From Rhodococcus oryzae (GTDB taxonomy: Bacteria; Actinomycetota; Actinomycetes; Mycobacteriales; Mycobacteriaceae): 64,000 nucleotides of DNA. A program made the translations under genes and the position numbers. Location: assembly GCF_005049235.1 (NCBI RefSeq), contig NZ_SUMD01000003.1, positions 124,001-188,000 on the forward strand, read 5' to 3'. Positions 31,620 through 40,837 of the stretch are shown in pieces. Below the pieces are notes generated by a model. It saw only the letters and a program-made list of their open reading frames with translations. It searched no databases and was not told where the DNA came from. How positions within the stretch are numbered: position 1 is the stretch's first letter; the number at the start of each line of letters is the position of its first letter.

Positions 31620-31686
31620 GAGAGCAGTGCTCTTGTTTTCTGCGAAGCGGTGGTGAACACTGCTCGTAAGAGAGAGCGCTGCTCTC
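31620..31686. promoter_or_regulatory. Repeated operators upstream of the 224-aa membrane protein gene
   Basis: GAGAGCAGTGCTCTT at 31620-31634 and GAGAGCGCTGCTCTC at 31672-31686 are inverted repeats with 6-bp arms and three-base centres. A degenerate third copy, GAACACTGCTC, lies at 31655-31665. The second full copy ends 7 bp before the GAGGAGGT ribosome site of the gene at 31705. Spacing and symmetry resemble TetR-family operators. No TetR gene is adjacent. Confidence 0.65.
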
Positions 31687-31704
31687 GTTATCGAGGAGGT
31701 AAGC

Positions 31705-32379
31705 ATGATCGACACGGCACAGCGGGTGGGCACCGATCGCGCACGAGTCGCGGCGGCGGTGTTGTTCGGGGTGGCGGGGGTGCTGTTCCTGCTCTACCCC
31801 GCGGTCCGGCCCTACTCGGACTACCTGAACCAGACCACCATGGACGGCGCGCGGGCCTACGCGTCCGGCGCGTGGGTCGCGGCGCACTTCTTCGGGATGA
31901 TCGGGTTCCTGCTGCTCGGCCTCGCCGTGCAGGCACTACGGGAGATCCTCCGCGGCACCGACGGGGACCGTGCCGGCATCACCGCGACCGTGCTGACCTG
32001 GGTCGGGGTCGGTCTTACCCTGCCCTACTACGGCGCCGAGGACTTCGGCCTGCACACGATCGGCGGCCGCGCGGTCGCGGACGGGACGCCGGAGCTGCTC
32101 GACCTGGTCGACGGCGTGCGCGGCGGCGGCACCCAGATGACCATGTTCACGGTCGGGCTGCTGCTGGTCGCGGCGGGCGCGATCGCCGCGGCGGTGGGGA
32201 TCTGGCGGTCCGGGGCGCTGGCGCGATGGAGCGGGGTCCCGCTCGCGGTCGGGTTCGCCCTGTTCATCCCGCAGTTCTTCGGCAGCCCGTGGATGCGCGT
32301 CGCGCACGGGGTGCTCGTGGCGGCGGGCGCGCTGTGGCTGGCAGCCGAACTGCTGCGCGCTCGCCGCGTCGCCCGCTAG
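31705..32379 (+). CDS. Six-helix integral membrane protein, unknown function
   Basis: 224 residues with hydrophobic helices near 15-33, 52-75, 90-108, 140-162, 168-190 and 195-215. Charged and polar residues (PYSDYLNQTTMDGARAYASG; YYGAEDFGLHTIGGRAV) lie in the loops. There is no motif of a known transporter or enzyme. The start has an excellent GAGGAGGT. Its strongly operator-decorated upstream region indicates tight transcriptional repression, so it is probably an inducible stress or substrate-response gene. The stop overlaps the xthA stop by 4 bp in convergent orientation. Confidence 0.75.
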   Translation: MIDTAQRVGTDRARVAAAVLFGVAGVLFLLYPAVRPYSDYLNQTTMDGARAYASGAWVAAHFFGMIGFLLLGLAVQALREILRGTDGDRAGITATVLTWVGVGLTLPYYGAEDFGLHTIGGRAVADGTPELLDLVDGVRGGGTQMTMFTVGLLLVAAGAIAAAVGIWRSGALARWSGVPLAVGFALFIPQFFGSPWMRVAHGVLVAAGALWLAAELLRARRVAR

Positions 32380-33191
32380 GCCAGCTCGACCACGACCGGG
32401 GCGTGGTCGCTGGCGCCCTTGCCCTTGCGCTCCTCGCGGTCGATGGACGCGCCGGAGACCCGTTCGGCCAGCGAAGGGGAGCCGAGGACGAAGTCGATCC
32501 GCATGCCCTGACGCTTCGGGAACCGGAGCTGCGTGTAGTCCCAGTACGTGTAGACGCCGGGACCGGGGGTGAACGGGCGGGCGACGTCGACGAAGCCCGC
32601 ATCCTGGAAGGCGTCGAAGGCGTCGCGTTCCGGCTGCGAGGTGTGCGTCTTGCCCTCGAAGAGCGCCGGGTCCCAGACGTCCTCGTCGGTCGGTGCCACG
32701 TTCCAGTCGCCGACCAGCGCGATCTGGGCGCTCGGGTCCTGCGCCAACCACTTCGCGGCGTCGTCGCGCAGGGTGGCCAGCCAGTCCAGCTTGTACTCGT
32801 AGTGCGGGTCGCTGAGCTCGCGCCCGTTCGGTACGTACAGGCTCCACACCCGGACCCCGCCGCAGGTGGCGCCGATGGCCCTGGCCTCGACGACCGGGGT
32901 CACGATGTCCAGGCTGTCCGCTGCGGGCTTGGCGAAGCCCGGCTGCCCCTCGAAGCCGACCTGCACGTCCTCGAGCCCGACGCGGGAGACGATCGCGACG
33001 CCGTTCCACTGGCTCAGGCCGACGTGGGCGACCTCGTAGCCGAGCTCGGTGAACCGTTCCGTCGGGAACTGGTCGTCACGGCACTTGGTCTCCTGGATCG
33101 CCAGCACGTCGGTGTCGGTGCGCACCAGCCAGTCAACGACCCGATCGGTGCGGGCCCGGACCGAGTTCACATTCCACGTCGCCAATCGCAT
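32376..33191 (-). CDS. xthA: Exodeoxyribonuclease III / AP endonuclease
   Basis: Base-excision-repair enzyme cutting 5' of abasic sites and trimming 3' ends. A 271-residue EEP fold: MRLATWNVNSVRARTDRVVDWL (Asn), LAIQETKCRDDQFP (catalytic Glu), SLYVPNGRELSDPHYEYKL, VGDWNVAPTDEDVWDP (Asp, Asn) and the C-terminal GASDHAPVVVEL (catalytic Asp-His). ATG 33191 is supported by TAGGCT seven bases upstream on the same strand, a leaderless promoter. It corresponds to Rv0427c and sits downstream of the GNAT and def genes, as in mycobacteria. Confidence 0.95.
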   Translation of the reverse strand: MRLATWNVNSVRARTDRVVDWLVRTDTDVLAIQETKCRDDQFPTERFTELGYEVAHVGLSQWNGVAIVSRVGLEDVQVGFEGQPGFAKPAADSLDIVTPVVEARAIGATCGGVRVWSLYVPNGRELSDPHYEYKLDWLATLRDDAAKWLAQDPSAQIALVGDWNVAPTDEDVWDPALFEGKTHTSQPERDAFDAFQDAGFVDVARPFTPGPGVYTYWDYTQLRFPKRQGMRIDFVLGSPSLAERVSGASIDREERKGKGASDHAPVVVELA

Positions 33192-33275
33192 TCGAGGCAG
33201 CCTAGTGCGACGGAGACGGCGACGGCGCACCCCGGTGGGTCCGGAGGGCGCCGTCGTTCGTGGGCACTCGTGCGG

Positions 33276-34235
33276 CTACCAGGCGGTGCCGGGCGCCGCC
33301 GCGTAGCGGTACCGGTGATGGTCGAGCATCCCCATCGTGCGGTACAGGGCGATCGCCGCCTCGTTGTCGGCCACCACCTGGATGTACGCGTGCGTTGCGC
33401 CCCGGTCGCGGCCCCAGCGGATCATCTCCGCGCAGATCAGCATCCCGAGCCCGCGCCTGCGGTGGGCGGGCGCCACCTCGACCGCGCTCAGCCCGACCCA
33501 GCGTCGGCCGTCGGGCGCCTCGGTCACGGCGGCCCGCGCGATGGCGAGCAGTTCGGTGCTCGGGCTGCCGAGCCGGCCGAAGCCGAGCTCGCCGTCGCGG
33601 ACCGACCCGAGCACCTCCGGGGCGCAGTCCGGCAGCTTTGCCCCGTTGTGGTCGTACAGCGGCAGCCACTGATCGTCGGGTTCGCCGGACACGGTCACCA
33701 GCGAATCGCCTTCGGGCAGCGTGAGGTTCGCGATCTCCGCGGCCATCACCAGCACCTCGTCCGAGGTCTCCCAGTCGGCGGGGGCGTTACCGAGGCGGTC
33801 CGGCAGCAACAGTCGCAGCGGCTGATCGCGGTCGGCGTACCACTTCTGCAGGCGCTCGAGGGTGTCGCCGCTGTAGAGGTCGCCGATCCGGTCGGCCTTC
33901 CCGAGGGGAGACGCCGAGTTGGCGCGGCCGGTGAACCCGCCACCGGAGCGGGCGAGCCAACCGTTGATCCAGCTCTGCTCGAGGCCGGGCCAGCCATCGG
34001 CGGCGGCCAGTTCGAGCGCGCGGATCTCCCGGCTCAGGATCGGTCGGGCACCGATCGACTTGAGCGCGACGACCTTGTCGGGGACGACCTGCACCACCCG
34101 TCCGTCCGGGGCGCGGACCACGACGGCCGGTGTGAGCGACACCAACTCCCCGATGATGTCGGTCAGGGGCTGCGGGTAGCCGGGCGGCAATTCGTATCGC
34201 AACACCACCCGGCTACCGAGCACGATGTCAGTCAT
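33276..34235 (-). CDS. GNAT acetyltransferase with N-terminal domain (Rv0428c-like)
   Basis: A 319-residue protein. An N-terminal 60-residue beta module ([36 protein letters not shown]) resembles an SH3-like fold. The middle (70-190) has no recognised motif. The C-terminal GNAT domain has the acetyl-CoA signature [24 protein letters not shown] (Q/RxxGxG as RRRGLG) and YRTMGM at the end. It matches the position of Rv0428c between xthA and def. Its start lies within the last 8 bp of def, so the two are co-translated, which hints at a role with N-terminal processing. Substrate unknown. Confidence 0.88.
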   Translation of the reverse strand: MTDIVLGSRVVLRYELPPGYPQPLTDIIGELVSLTPAVVVRAPDGRVVQVVPDKVVALKSIGARPILSREIRALELAAADGWPGLEQSWINGWLARSGGGFTGRANSASPLGKADRIGDLYSGDTLERLQKWYADRDQPLRLLLPDRLGNAPADWETSDEVLVMAAEIANLTLPEGDSLVTVSGEPDDQWLPLYDHNGAKLPDCAPEVLGSVRDGELGFGRLGSPSTELLAIARAAVTEAPDGRRWVGLSAVEVAPAHRRRGLGMLICAEMIRWGRDRGATHAYIQVVADNEAAIALYRTMGMLDHHRYRYAAAPGTAW

Positions 34236-34818
34236 CGTGGCCGAAGGGATCCTCGACCGTGCCCGGCACCCAGCTCTTGCCCGGGACGCCCCAACCGGAG
34301 CGCTTGATGATCTTCTTCGCGGCCCTGGCGTTGCGGCCGATCAGCACGTCGACGTAGAGGAATCCGTCGAGGTGTCCGACCTCGTGCTGGAGCATCCGGG
34401 CGAAGAACCCCGTGCCCTCGATCTCCACCGGCGAACCGTCGGCCTCGGTGCCGGTCACCTTGGCCCAGTCGGCGCGGCCGGTCGGGAACTGCTCGCCGGG
34501 AACGGAGAGGCAGCCCTCCTCGTCGTCGTCGGGGTCCGGCATGGTCTCGGGGATCTCCGAGGTCTCGAGCACCGGGTTGACCACGGCACCGCGACGGCGG
34601 ATCGAGTTCCCGTCGCCGTCGACGTCGGGGCAGTCGTAGACGAACAGTCGCATCGGGACGCCGACCTGGTTTGCCGCCAGGCCGACACCATTTGCGACGT
34701 CCATCGTCTCGTACATGTCAGCGATCAGCTCGGCGATTTCCGCCGGCGATTCGGTGACGGGCCGCGTGGGCTCGTGGAGCACCGGATCGCCCACGATCCG
34801 GATCGGAAGTATTGCCAT
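34228..34818 (-). CDS. def: Peptide deformylase
   Basis: Removes the formyl group from nascent N-terminal methionine. 196 residues with all three motifs: [19 protein letters not shown] (metal Cys) and HEVGHLDG (HExxH metal His pair and Glu). The insertion [15 protein letters not shown] before motif II and the C-terminal extension after IKRSGWG are typical of mycobacterial Def (197 aa). TATCCT lies seven bases upstream of ATG 34818, indicating a leaderless start. It diverges from the DUF3263 gene over 214 bp, in which I see no other conserved element. Confidence 0.97.
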   Translation of the reverse strand: MAILPIRIVGDPVLHEPTRPVTESPAEIAELIADMYETMDVANGVGLAANQVGVPMRLFVYDCPDVDGDGNSIRRRGAVVNPVLETSEIPETMPDPDDDEEGCLSVPGEQFPTGRADWAKVTGTEADGSPVEIEGTGFFARMLQHEVGHLDGFLYVDVLIGRNARAAKKIIKRSGWGVPGKSWVPGTVEDPFGHDD

Positions 34819-35032
34819 TTGAGCAAGGATAGTGGGGCGCCCGGACGCGACGCGCCAGCACCGCAACCAGGCCGCGCCCGTGCGGATCATGGTTGAATAA
34901 TCCCCGGAAGAACAGACATGTAATTCGTTGCCCGGTAATCGTGAAGCCAGCCGGGTCGTCGGGGAACTTTGGTTTCGATGCATCACGCGAGAGCAGTGGC
35001 GTTGGGCGAGAGCTCGAAGTTGAGGGAGTGAG

Positions 35033-35359
35033 ATGGACGGGGCAGCGGCGCGTAACCGAAATTCCGAGCAGACCGACCCGCAGGACGCGAACGCGATCGG
35101 CGAGGACGGACTGACCCGCCGCGACCACGACATCCTGTCCTTCGAGCGCCAGTGGTGGAAGTACGCGGGCGCCAAGGAAGAGGCCATCAAGGAACTCTTC
35201 GACATGTCCGCCACCCGCTATTACCAGGTGCTGAACGCGCTGGTCGACCGCCCCGAGGCCCTCGCAGCCGACCCGATGTTGGTCAAGCGACTGCGCCGGC
35301 TGAGGGCGAGTAGACAGAAGGCGCGCGCCGCACGTCGCCTCGGATTCGACATCACCTAG
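35033..35359 (+). CDS. DUF3263 protein (Rv0430-like)
   Basis: 108 residues, small and basic. Residues 27-75 contain the family signature [51 protein letters not shown], which looks like a sigma-region-4/HTH-type helical pair, then a basic tail [19 protein letters not shown]. Likely a DNA- or RNA-polymerase-associated protein (inference). ATG 35033 follows GAGGGAGTGAG. The following LytR_C gene starts 38 bp later under its own leaderless promoter. Same position as Rv0430 next to def. Confidence 0.88.
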   Translation: MDGAAARNRNSEQTDPQDANAIGEDGLTRRDHDILSFERQWWKYAGAKEEAIKELFDMSATRYYQVLNALVDRPEALAADPMLVKRLRRLRASRQKARAARRLGFDIT

Positions 35360-35397
35360 GTGTCGGCGGACGCGGCGCGGCCTCTAAGGTCATTCGA

Positions 35398-35967
35398 GTG
35401 AGCACTCCTGAGCAGCCACCGAGCGGACCGCCGCTGCGTGCGTTCGCGATGGTCCTGATTGCGCTCGCGATCGCCTTCGCAGGCATCGGCGCCATGGCAC
35501 TCTCCGGAAACGATTCCGACTCGGAGCAGCCCGAGACCACCTCGAGCGTGGCGCGGGCGGCGGGCAACGGGGCCGCCTCGGTCACCTCCGCCAAGCCGCC
35601 TGCCGCGGTCACCTCGGCCCGGCCGCCCGCGGCGATCACCTCGACCACGGCTGCCGCCACCACCACGACCTCGCCGGTCCTGGACAAGTCGGCGGTGTCG
35701 GTCCGGGTGCTCAACAACAGCACGGTCAGCGGCCTGGCCGCGCAGACCGCCAGGACCATCGAGTCCGATGGCTGGACGGTCGGCGAGACCGGCAACTACA
35801 GCGACGGTTCCGTGAGCTCGACCACCGTCTACTACTCGGCGTCGTCGCCCGCGGAGAAGGCGGCCGCGACGGAGATCGCCGCGACGCTCGGAGTGTCCGC
35901 CGAGCCGCGGTTCCCCGGCATCGCGAGCGCGTCGCCCGGCGTCATCGTGATCGTCACCGCGCCCTAG
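35398..35967 (+). CDS. Membrane-anchored LytR C-terminal domain protein (Rv0431-like)
   Basis: 189 residues: a short cytosolic N-terminus, one TM helix ([21 protein letters not shown], about 15-35), an Ser/Thr/Ala/Pro-rich wall-spanning linker (about 40-95), and a LytR_C domain (about 98-187: [36 protein letters not shown], then [24 protein letters not shown]). It lacks the LCP catalytic domain, so it is a stand-alone wall-associated module. The M. tuberculosis equivalent (Rv0431, VirR) affects envelope integrity and vesicle release. TAAGGT lies seven bases before GTG 35398. Confidence 0.9.
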   Translation: MSTPEQPPSGPPLRAFAMVLIALAIAFAGIGAMALSGNDSDSEQPETTSSVARAAGNGAASVTSAKPPAAVTSARPPAAITSTTAAATTTTSPVLDKSAVSVRVLNNSTVSGLAAQTARTIESDGWTVGETGNYSDGSVSSTTVYYSASSPAEKAAATEIAATLGVSAEPRFPGIASASPGVIVIVTAP

Positions 35968-36047
35968 GTGGACGCACCAGCGGACGACCGTTCCGCGCGC
36001 CTGTCTATGATCAGTTCACTTCCAGCCCATCTAGAAGGAGCGGTTTG

Positions 36048-36788
36048 ATGGCCCTGCTTACCCGACGCGACTCGCACCTCGGCGGTGCCGAGAATGCACG
36101 CCGTCCCGCCCGCGCGTCCTGGCGCGTCGTCGCCCCGATGGTCGCGATCGCGGCCGTTGGCCTCACCGCGTGCTCCAACGGCCAGGAGCCGAGCGACGTC
36201 CCCGGCACCACCCCTCCGGTGTGGACGGGAGAGTCCGCGCCGGGCCACGGCGCGGCAGCGGGTGGCCACGGATCGGCGGCCGAAGAGGGCGCGATCTCCG
36301 TCGAGCTCAAGGATGCGAAGGGTGCCGAGGTCGGTACCGTCCACTTCACCGAGGGTGACGGGTTCGTCCAGGTCTCGGTCGAGGCCGAGAACCTCACCCC
36401 CGGCTTCCACGGACTGCACATCCACGAGGTCGCCAAGTGTGAGGCGAACTCGGTGGCGCCGTCCGGCGGCGCGCCTGGCGACTTCCTTTCCGCCGGCGGA
36501 CATTTCCAGGCGGAGGGTCACACCGGACATCCCGCGAGCGGCGACCTGACCTCGCTGCAGGTGCGCGAAGACGGCACCGCGGAGCTGGTCACCACCACCG
36601 ACACCGTGACCCTCGAGGACCTGCGCAACCACGGCAAGGGCACCGCGATCGTCGTGCATGCGGGCGCGGACAACTTCGCCAACATCCCGACGCGGTACAC
36701 CCTCCCGGAGAACGCTCCGGTGCCGGACCAGGCCACGCTGGCCACCGGTGATGCCGGCGGCCGCGTCGCCTGCGGCGTCATCGAGTAG
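36048..36788 (+). CDS. sodC: Periplasmic Cu/Zn superoxide dismutase lipoprotein
   Basis: Disproportionates superoxide outside the membrane. 246 aa: signal with lipobox VGLTAC (Cys42), His/Gly-rich linker ([10 protein letters not shown]), then the SOD barrel: copper His pair in [25 protein letters not shown] covering the bridging/zinc region (His, His, His, Asp present), and [14 protein letters not shown] with the last copper His. Disulfide Cys are in AKCEANS and RVACGV. AAGGAGCGG precedes ATG 36048. It follows Rv0431-like, as in M. tuberculosis Rv0432. It is followed by a strong hairpin. Confidence 0.96.
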   Translation: MALLTRRDSHLGGAENARRPARASWRVVAPMVAIAAVGLTACSNGQEPSDVPGTTPPVWTGESAPGHGAAAGGHGSAAEEGAISVELKDAKGAEVGTVHFTEGDGFVQVSVEAENLTPGFHGLHIHEVAKCEANSVAPSGGAPGDFLSAGGHFQAEGHTGHPASGDLTSLQVREDGTAELVTTTDTVTLEDLRNHGKGTAIVVHAGADNFANIPTRYTLPENAPVPDQATLATGDAGGRVACGVIE

Positions 36789-36804
36789 ACACTGATCGCC
36801 ATGG

Positions 36805-36835
36805 ACGACCCCTCACCGCCACGGTGGGGGGTCGT
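36805..36835 (+). terminator. Hairpin after sodC
   Basis: A 14-bp stem with one G-T wobble (36805-36818 with 36822-36835), loop CCA, followed by TCTGGTGTTGG. It lies 16 bp after the sodC stop and 66 bp before the ligase GTG, so it probably ends the sodC transcript. Confidence 0.7.
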
Positions 36836-36901
36836 TCTGGTGTTGGCCGGTGCCGGTCCCGGTGGCGGCGGCAGCCGGATCGCTGTGGTTGGATTCGCAG
36901 T

Positions 36902-38026
36902 GTGGGAGTCCACTTCGCCGGTTCGCCCCGGCCGACAATCGGCGTCGAGTGGGAGATCGCCCTGGTCGACAAGGCCACCCGCGATCTCTCGAACACCGCG
37001 GGACAGATCTTCGACGCGGCGCACTCCCTCGCGGGTGGTGAGTCGCCGCGCCTGCACAAGGAACTGCTCCGCAACACCGTCGAGCTGGTCACCGGGATCT
37101 GCGACACGGTCGGCGAGGCGATCGACGACCTGAGCGAGACCCTGCACCTGGTGCGCCGGGTCGCCGACCCGATCGGCGTCGACCTGTTCTGCGCAGGCAC
37201 CCATCCGTTCGCGGAATGGTCCACCCAGCAGCTGACCCGCAGCCCGCACTACGACGAGATGATCGAGCGCACCCAGTGGTGGGGACGCCAGATGCTGATC
37301 TGGGGTGTGCACGTGCACGTCGGGATCTCCTCGGCCGACCGGGTCTTCCCTATCCTCAACGCGTTGCTCGTGAAGTACCCTCACCTGCTTGCGCTTTCGG
37401 CCTCATCGCCGATGTGGACCGGCGTGGACACGGGGTACGCCAGCAACCGGGCCTTGATGTTTCAGCAACTGCCGACGGCCGGTCTTCCGTTCCAGTTCGA
37501 AACCTGGTCGCAGTTCGAGGGATTCGCCCACGACCAGATCAAGACCGGCGTCATCGACAAGCTCGGTGGGCTGCACTGGGACATCCGGCCCGCACCGCAG
37601 TGGGGGACCATCGAGGTGCGCGTCTGCGACGGCATCTCCACCCGGACCGAGCTGGGCGCGATCGTCGCCCTCATCCACTGCCTGGTCGTGTATTTCGACC
37701 GCAAGCTCGATGCGGGCGAGGAGCTGCCCGGCATGCCGCCGTGGCACGTGCAGGAGAACAAGTGGCGGGCCGCGCGGTACGGGCTCGACGCGGAGATCAT
37801 CCTCGACGCCGACAGCAACGAGCGGCTGGTCACCGACGACCTGGACGATCTGCTGGAACAGCTGATGCCGGTGGCGAGGTCGCTCGGCTGCGCCGACGAA
37901 CTGGCGCGGGTGGCCGACATCCCGCGGCGTGGCGCGTCCTACCTCCGTCAGCGCGAGGTCGCCGCGGCCTCCGGCGGTGACCTGACACTCGTCGTCGATT
38001 CCCTGGTGAACGAGCTCGACACGTAA
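36902..38026 (+). CDS. YbdK-type carboxylate-amine ligase (GCS2 family)
   Basis: 374 residues, matching Rv0433 (376 aa). Glutamate-cysteine-ligase-2 fold: the opening strand TIGVEWEIALVDKATRDL (ATP/metal Glu), ELLRNTVELVTGICDTVGEA, GTHPFAEWS, RQMLIWGVHVHVGISSADRV, ALSASSPMWTGVDTGYASNRALMF, LHWDIRPAPQWGTIEVRVCDG. Such proteins show weak glutamate-cysteine ligase activity in vitro, but the physiological substrate is unknown. GTG 36902 starts the conserved region; earlier in-frame codons would cross the sodC terminator. Last gene of the block conserved with M. tuberculosis. Confidence 0.92.
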   Translation: MGVHFAGSPRPTIGVEWEIALVDKATRDLSNTAGQIFDAAHSLAGGESPRLHKELLRNTVELVTGICDTVGEAIDDLSETLHLVRRVADPIGVDLFCAGTHPFAEWSTQQLTRSPHYDEMIERTQWWGRQMLIWGVHVHVGISSADRVFPILNALLVKYPHLLALSASSPMWTGVDTGYASNRALMFQQLPTAGLPFQFETWSQFEGFAHDQIKTGVIDKLGGLHWDIRPAPQWGTIEVRVCDGISTRTELGAIVALIHCLVVYFDRKLDAGEELPGMPPWHVQENKWRAARYGLDAEIILDADSNERLVTDDLDDLLEQLMPVARSLGCADELARVADIPRRGASYLRQREVAAASGGDLTLVVDSLVNELDT

Positions 38027-38058
38027 GGCCGCGTTCATGCTCCGTTTACTATGTACCG

Positions 38059-39390
38059 GTGCTGATCAACGACTCACCGGTCTCCGGGACCGGTCGGCTC
38101 TCGTTGCGGTCGCACCCAATCCTCATCTCGGCGGGCGTGGTCCTGGTCGCGGCCCTGGTCGCGCTGCAACTGGTCGCGATGCACTACGGCTTCGAGGGAC
38201 CGCTGCACAGCCTGGCCAAGGATTTCGTCGGCACCCCCAAGTCGATGTCGCTGCCGTGGGCGGGATTCGCGCTCGCGCTGGTGGGGCTCACGAACCCGCA
38301 GCGGATCCGCGCGCTGGCCGCCGCGGTGGTCCTCGACCTGCTGTTCGCGGCGGGTCGGTTGTTGTTCGACGGGCCCGTCGCCATCGGGAACGGACCCACC
38401 CTCGTACTGACCGGGATCGGGCTCTATGCGGCGGTGGCCTGGACCGGCGAACAGCGTCGTAGCGCGCTGCGCGGCGTCGGGCTCGGCGCGCTGCTGATCC
38501 TGGCCACCAAGGTCGGCGACGTCTGGTTGCAGATCACCGTGTTGACCCGCCCGCTGGTGCTCGACGAATACGTGCAGCTCGCCGACCGGGCGCTGGGCAA
38601 TCCGTCCTGGGTGATGGGCGGCGTGGTCGATGCGCTCGGCAGCGTCGGCTACGGGGTGCTGCACTGGGTGTACATCGAGCTGCCGGTCGCGGCGATCGTC
38701 GTCGCCCTGTACCAGCTCCGCAACGGCTGGCCGTCGCACTACCTGGTGCGCACCTTCCTGCTCATCGGGCTGATCGGTCCGCTGTTCTACGTGCTCTTCC
38801 CTGTGGTCGGCCCGGACTTCGCGTTCGGCACCGCGGGCGCGGGCTCCCAGCTCGGCAACTACTGGCCCGCCGTGGTGCCGAATGTCGTCGACCCGGCGGC
38901 GATCCCGTTCGACAGCCCGGCGCCGCGCAACTGCATGCCCAGCCTGCACACTGCCTGGGCGCTGGCGATCTTCATCCACTCCAGGGGCGGTCCCCGGTGG
39001 CTGCGCTGGGGCGGCACCTTCTGGTTGGTGTGCACGCTGATGGCGACCCTCGGATTCGGCTACCACTACGGCGTCGACCTGGTCGCGGGCGTCGTGTTGT
39101 GCCTGACCCTGGAGTCCGCGCTGCGCGATCCCGAGCGGGGCTGGGGGCGGTTCCGCGTGCGGCTCGTGGTCGGCGGGGCGGTGGCGTTCGCGGCGCTGCT
39201 GCTCGGCTACCGGTACCTGGCGGTCGAGATCGCGGAGTACCCGCTGTTCTTCGGCCCGCTGATCCTCGGCGTCATGGGTGCCGTGGTGCTCGGGTTCTAT
39301 GCCAGCTTCTTCGCCGCACCGGGGACCGCGCTCGGTCGGTGGGGCGGACGGGTCGAGGCAGACCCGGTTCCGGTGCGCGCCGCGAGCTAG
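38059..39390 (+). CDS. PAP2 / AUR1-like membrane phosphatase
   Basis: 443 residues, about ten TM helices. Contains the PAP2_3-type catalytic motifs: RNCMPSLHTAWALAIFIHS (motif 2 His) and GFGYHYGVDLVAGVVL (motif 3, HxxxD). Motif 1 is degenerate (YVLFPVVGPDF precedes). The family includes inositol-phosphoceramide-synthase-like and lipid-phosphate phosphatases, so a role in recycling polyprenyl or inositol-phospholipid intermediates is plausible. TACTAT six bases before GTG 38059 suggests leaderless translation. The stop codon lies in CGCGAGCTAG, the same ten bases that open the palindromic repeat found 1.4 and 2.4 kb downstream. Confidence 0.88.
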   Translation: MLINDSPVSGTGRLSLRSHPILISAGVVLVAALVALQLVAMHYGFEGPLHSLAKDFVGTPKSMSLPWAGFALALVGLTNPQRIRALAAAVVLDLLFAAGRLLFDGPVAIGNGPTLVLTGIGLYAAVAWTGEQRRSALRGVGLGALLILATKVGDVWLQITVLTRPLVLDEYVQLADRALGNPSWVMGGVVDALGSVGYGVLHWVYIELPVAAIVVALYQLRNGWPSHYLVRTFLLIGLIGPLFYVLFPVVGPDFAFGTAGAGSQLGNYWPAVVPNVVDPAAIPFDSPAPRNCMPSLHTAWALAIFIHSRGGPRWLRWGGTFWLVCTLMATLGFGYHYGVDLVAGVVLCLTLESALRDPERGWGRFRVRLVVGGAVAFAALLLGYRYLAVEIAEYPLFFGPLILGVMGAVVLGFYASFFAAPGTALGRWGGRVEADPVPVRAAS

Positions 39391-39573
39391 CGGACGAAGC
39401 CGCTCGGCGGGTCCGAACCGCGCCGCGGGCGGGGTACGGCTGCACGCCTCGGGGTCGGTCCGCTACGGTGACCTCGATTCGACGGACTGAGTGAGGAATT
39501 CGGCGGGCCGCAACCACAGGCGTCCCTTCCGGTTACCCGCGAGCCACTGTCGACGGGAAACGGTGGAGGACGC

Positions 39574-40746
39574 GTGCGGGAGTCAGTGGGAGTGACGCTC
39601 GGCAAGGAGGGCGTGCGAGCGGTCCTCATCGATACCGACGTGCCCGGTCTCGGGCCGGTGGACAGCCGCTTCGAGGACCGGGCCGGAGACGATGTCGGGC
39701 AGGCGGTCTGGGCCACCGAACAGATGATGGACCGGGCCAGGCGGATCGGACTGAACCCGACGGCGGTGGGGATCGTCGCCGCCGACCCGGCGGCGGCGGA
39801 CGCGATCAAGGCGAAGCTGGGCGGCGACGGCGTGCCCGCCGTCACGGTGGTCGGTGCGGCCGAGGCCCGGCTGGCCTTCCTGCGCTCGATACCCGAGTTG
39901 GCAGGCGCCCGTACCGCTCTCGTCCTGGCCGAGTGGCCGGGCGAGGTGCTCGCCCACGCGGTCGACCTTCGGTCCGGTGCGGCGCAGGCAGGCGTCCAGC
40001 GGGTGACAGCGGGGACGTTCAGCGAGGTGTCCTTCACCACCGCGCTGCTGGAGGACATGCTGTCGGGTGCCCCGCGCGGCAAGGTCGCCGTCGTCGTGCT
40101 CGGAATCCGGCCGTCCGAGACGAGCGTGATCCGTTCCGCGGCCGGTGCGCTCGGCCTGGCCGCCGTTGTCCCCTATGCCGGCCGGTGGCATCTGGCGACC
40201 GGCGCCGCGATCAGCGCCGCGGAAGTCCAGACGTCCGTGCCTGCCGCGTTCGCGGCGACGGCGCCGGGGGAGGCGAAGGCGCTTCCCAAGGGGAAGGTGC
40301 TCGCCGGTGCGGCCGCGGTCGTCGCGGTCCTGCTCGCCGGTCTCACGGCCGTACTGGTGGCGCCTGCTCCGTCCCCCACGTCGACGCAGGGACCGATCGC
40401 GCCGACCACTCCCGAGCGCAGCGATGTCTCCGAGTTGAAATCGCCCGGTCTCCCCGTCGACCCGTGCGCGCACGTCGGCGTACCCGGGCCCACCATCGAG
40501 CCGGCCACCTGGCGCGCGGGCGAGCTCAGCTATTCGGTGCGGTTGGTGAGCGACCCCGACCCGTCACAGCCCGACCCGGCCGACCTGCCCGCGCCGCACA
40601 AGCCGCGAGTGTCGGGCACGCCGGGTGCTTCCGGTGCGCCGGGTGCCACAGGGCCGTCGGGTTCGCCGGGACCGTCAGGTGTGCCGGGATCGCCGGGTTC
40701 GCCGGGAACGTCGGGGACCTCGCCCGCCGACCCGTGTGGACGTTGA
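39574..40746 (+). CDS. Membrane protein with actin-like N-terminus and collagen-like tail
   Basis: 390 residues. Residues 1-225 look like a diverged ASKHA/Hsp70-type or DUF7159-like domain (VRESVGVTLGKEGVRAVLID, then GVPAVTVVGAAEARLAFLRS, ARTALVLAEWPGEVLAHAV), without clear phosphate loops. One TM helix (GKVLAGAAAVVAVLLAGLTAVLVA, about 245-268). Outside are a Pro/Ser linker, two Cys (PCAHVG and the terminal DPCGR) and about eleven Gly-X-X triplets (GTPGASGAPGATGPSG onwards) near the C-terminus. The layout suggests an inside domain linked to an outside collagen-like stalk. GTG 39574 follows GGTGGAGGAC. The function is not known. Confidence 0.7.
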   Translation: MRESVGVTLGKEGVRAVLIDTDVPGLGPVDSRFEDRAGDDVGQAVWATEQMMDRARRIGLNPTAVGIVAADPAAADAIKAKLGGDGVPAVTVVGAAEARLAFLRSIPELAGARTALVLAEWPGEVLAHAVDLRSGAAQAGVQRVTAGTFSEVSFTTALLEDMLSGAPRGKVAVVVLGIRPSETSVIRSAAGALGLAAVVPYAGRWHLATGAAISAAEVQTSVPAAFAATAPGEAKALPKGKVLAGAAAVVAVLLAGLTAVLVAPAPSPTSTQGPIAPTTPERSDVSELKSPGLPVDPCAHVGVPGPTIEPATWRAGELSYSVRLVSDPDPSQPDPADLPAPHKPRVSGTPGASGAPGATGPSGSPGPSGVPGSPGSPGTSGTSPADPCGR

Positions 40747-40760
40747 CGCATGACATCCAC

Positions 40761-40821
40761 CGCGAGCTAGTCGTTCTGGTCGCGTCAGCGCCGAAAACCA
40801 CCCGAGAACAACTAGCTCGCG
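40761..40821. repeat. Palindromic intergenic repeat, copy 1 (61 bp)
   Basis: Begins CGCGAGCTAGTCGTTC and ends GAACAACTAGCTCGCG: terminal inverted repeats of 16 bp with one mismatch, enclosing about 29 bp. It starts 15 bp after the stop of the upstream gene and ends 16 bp before the ATG of the lipoprotein gene. About 87% identical to copy 2. Confidence 0.85.
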
Positions 40822-40837
40822 CAACCATGCATCGGTG

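Noticed and set aside
34819-35032. Hidden gene or riboswitch between def and the DUF3263 gene
   Set aside because: Only divergent promoter sequence is apparent; no open frame with coding character and no conserved RNA motif.
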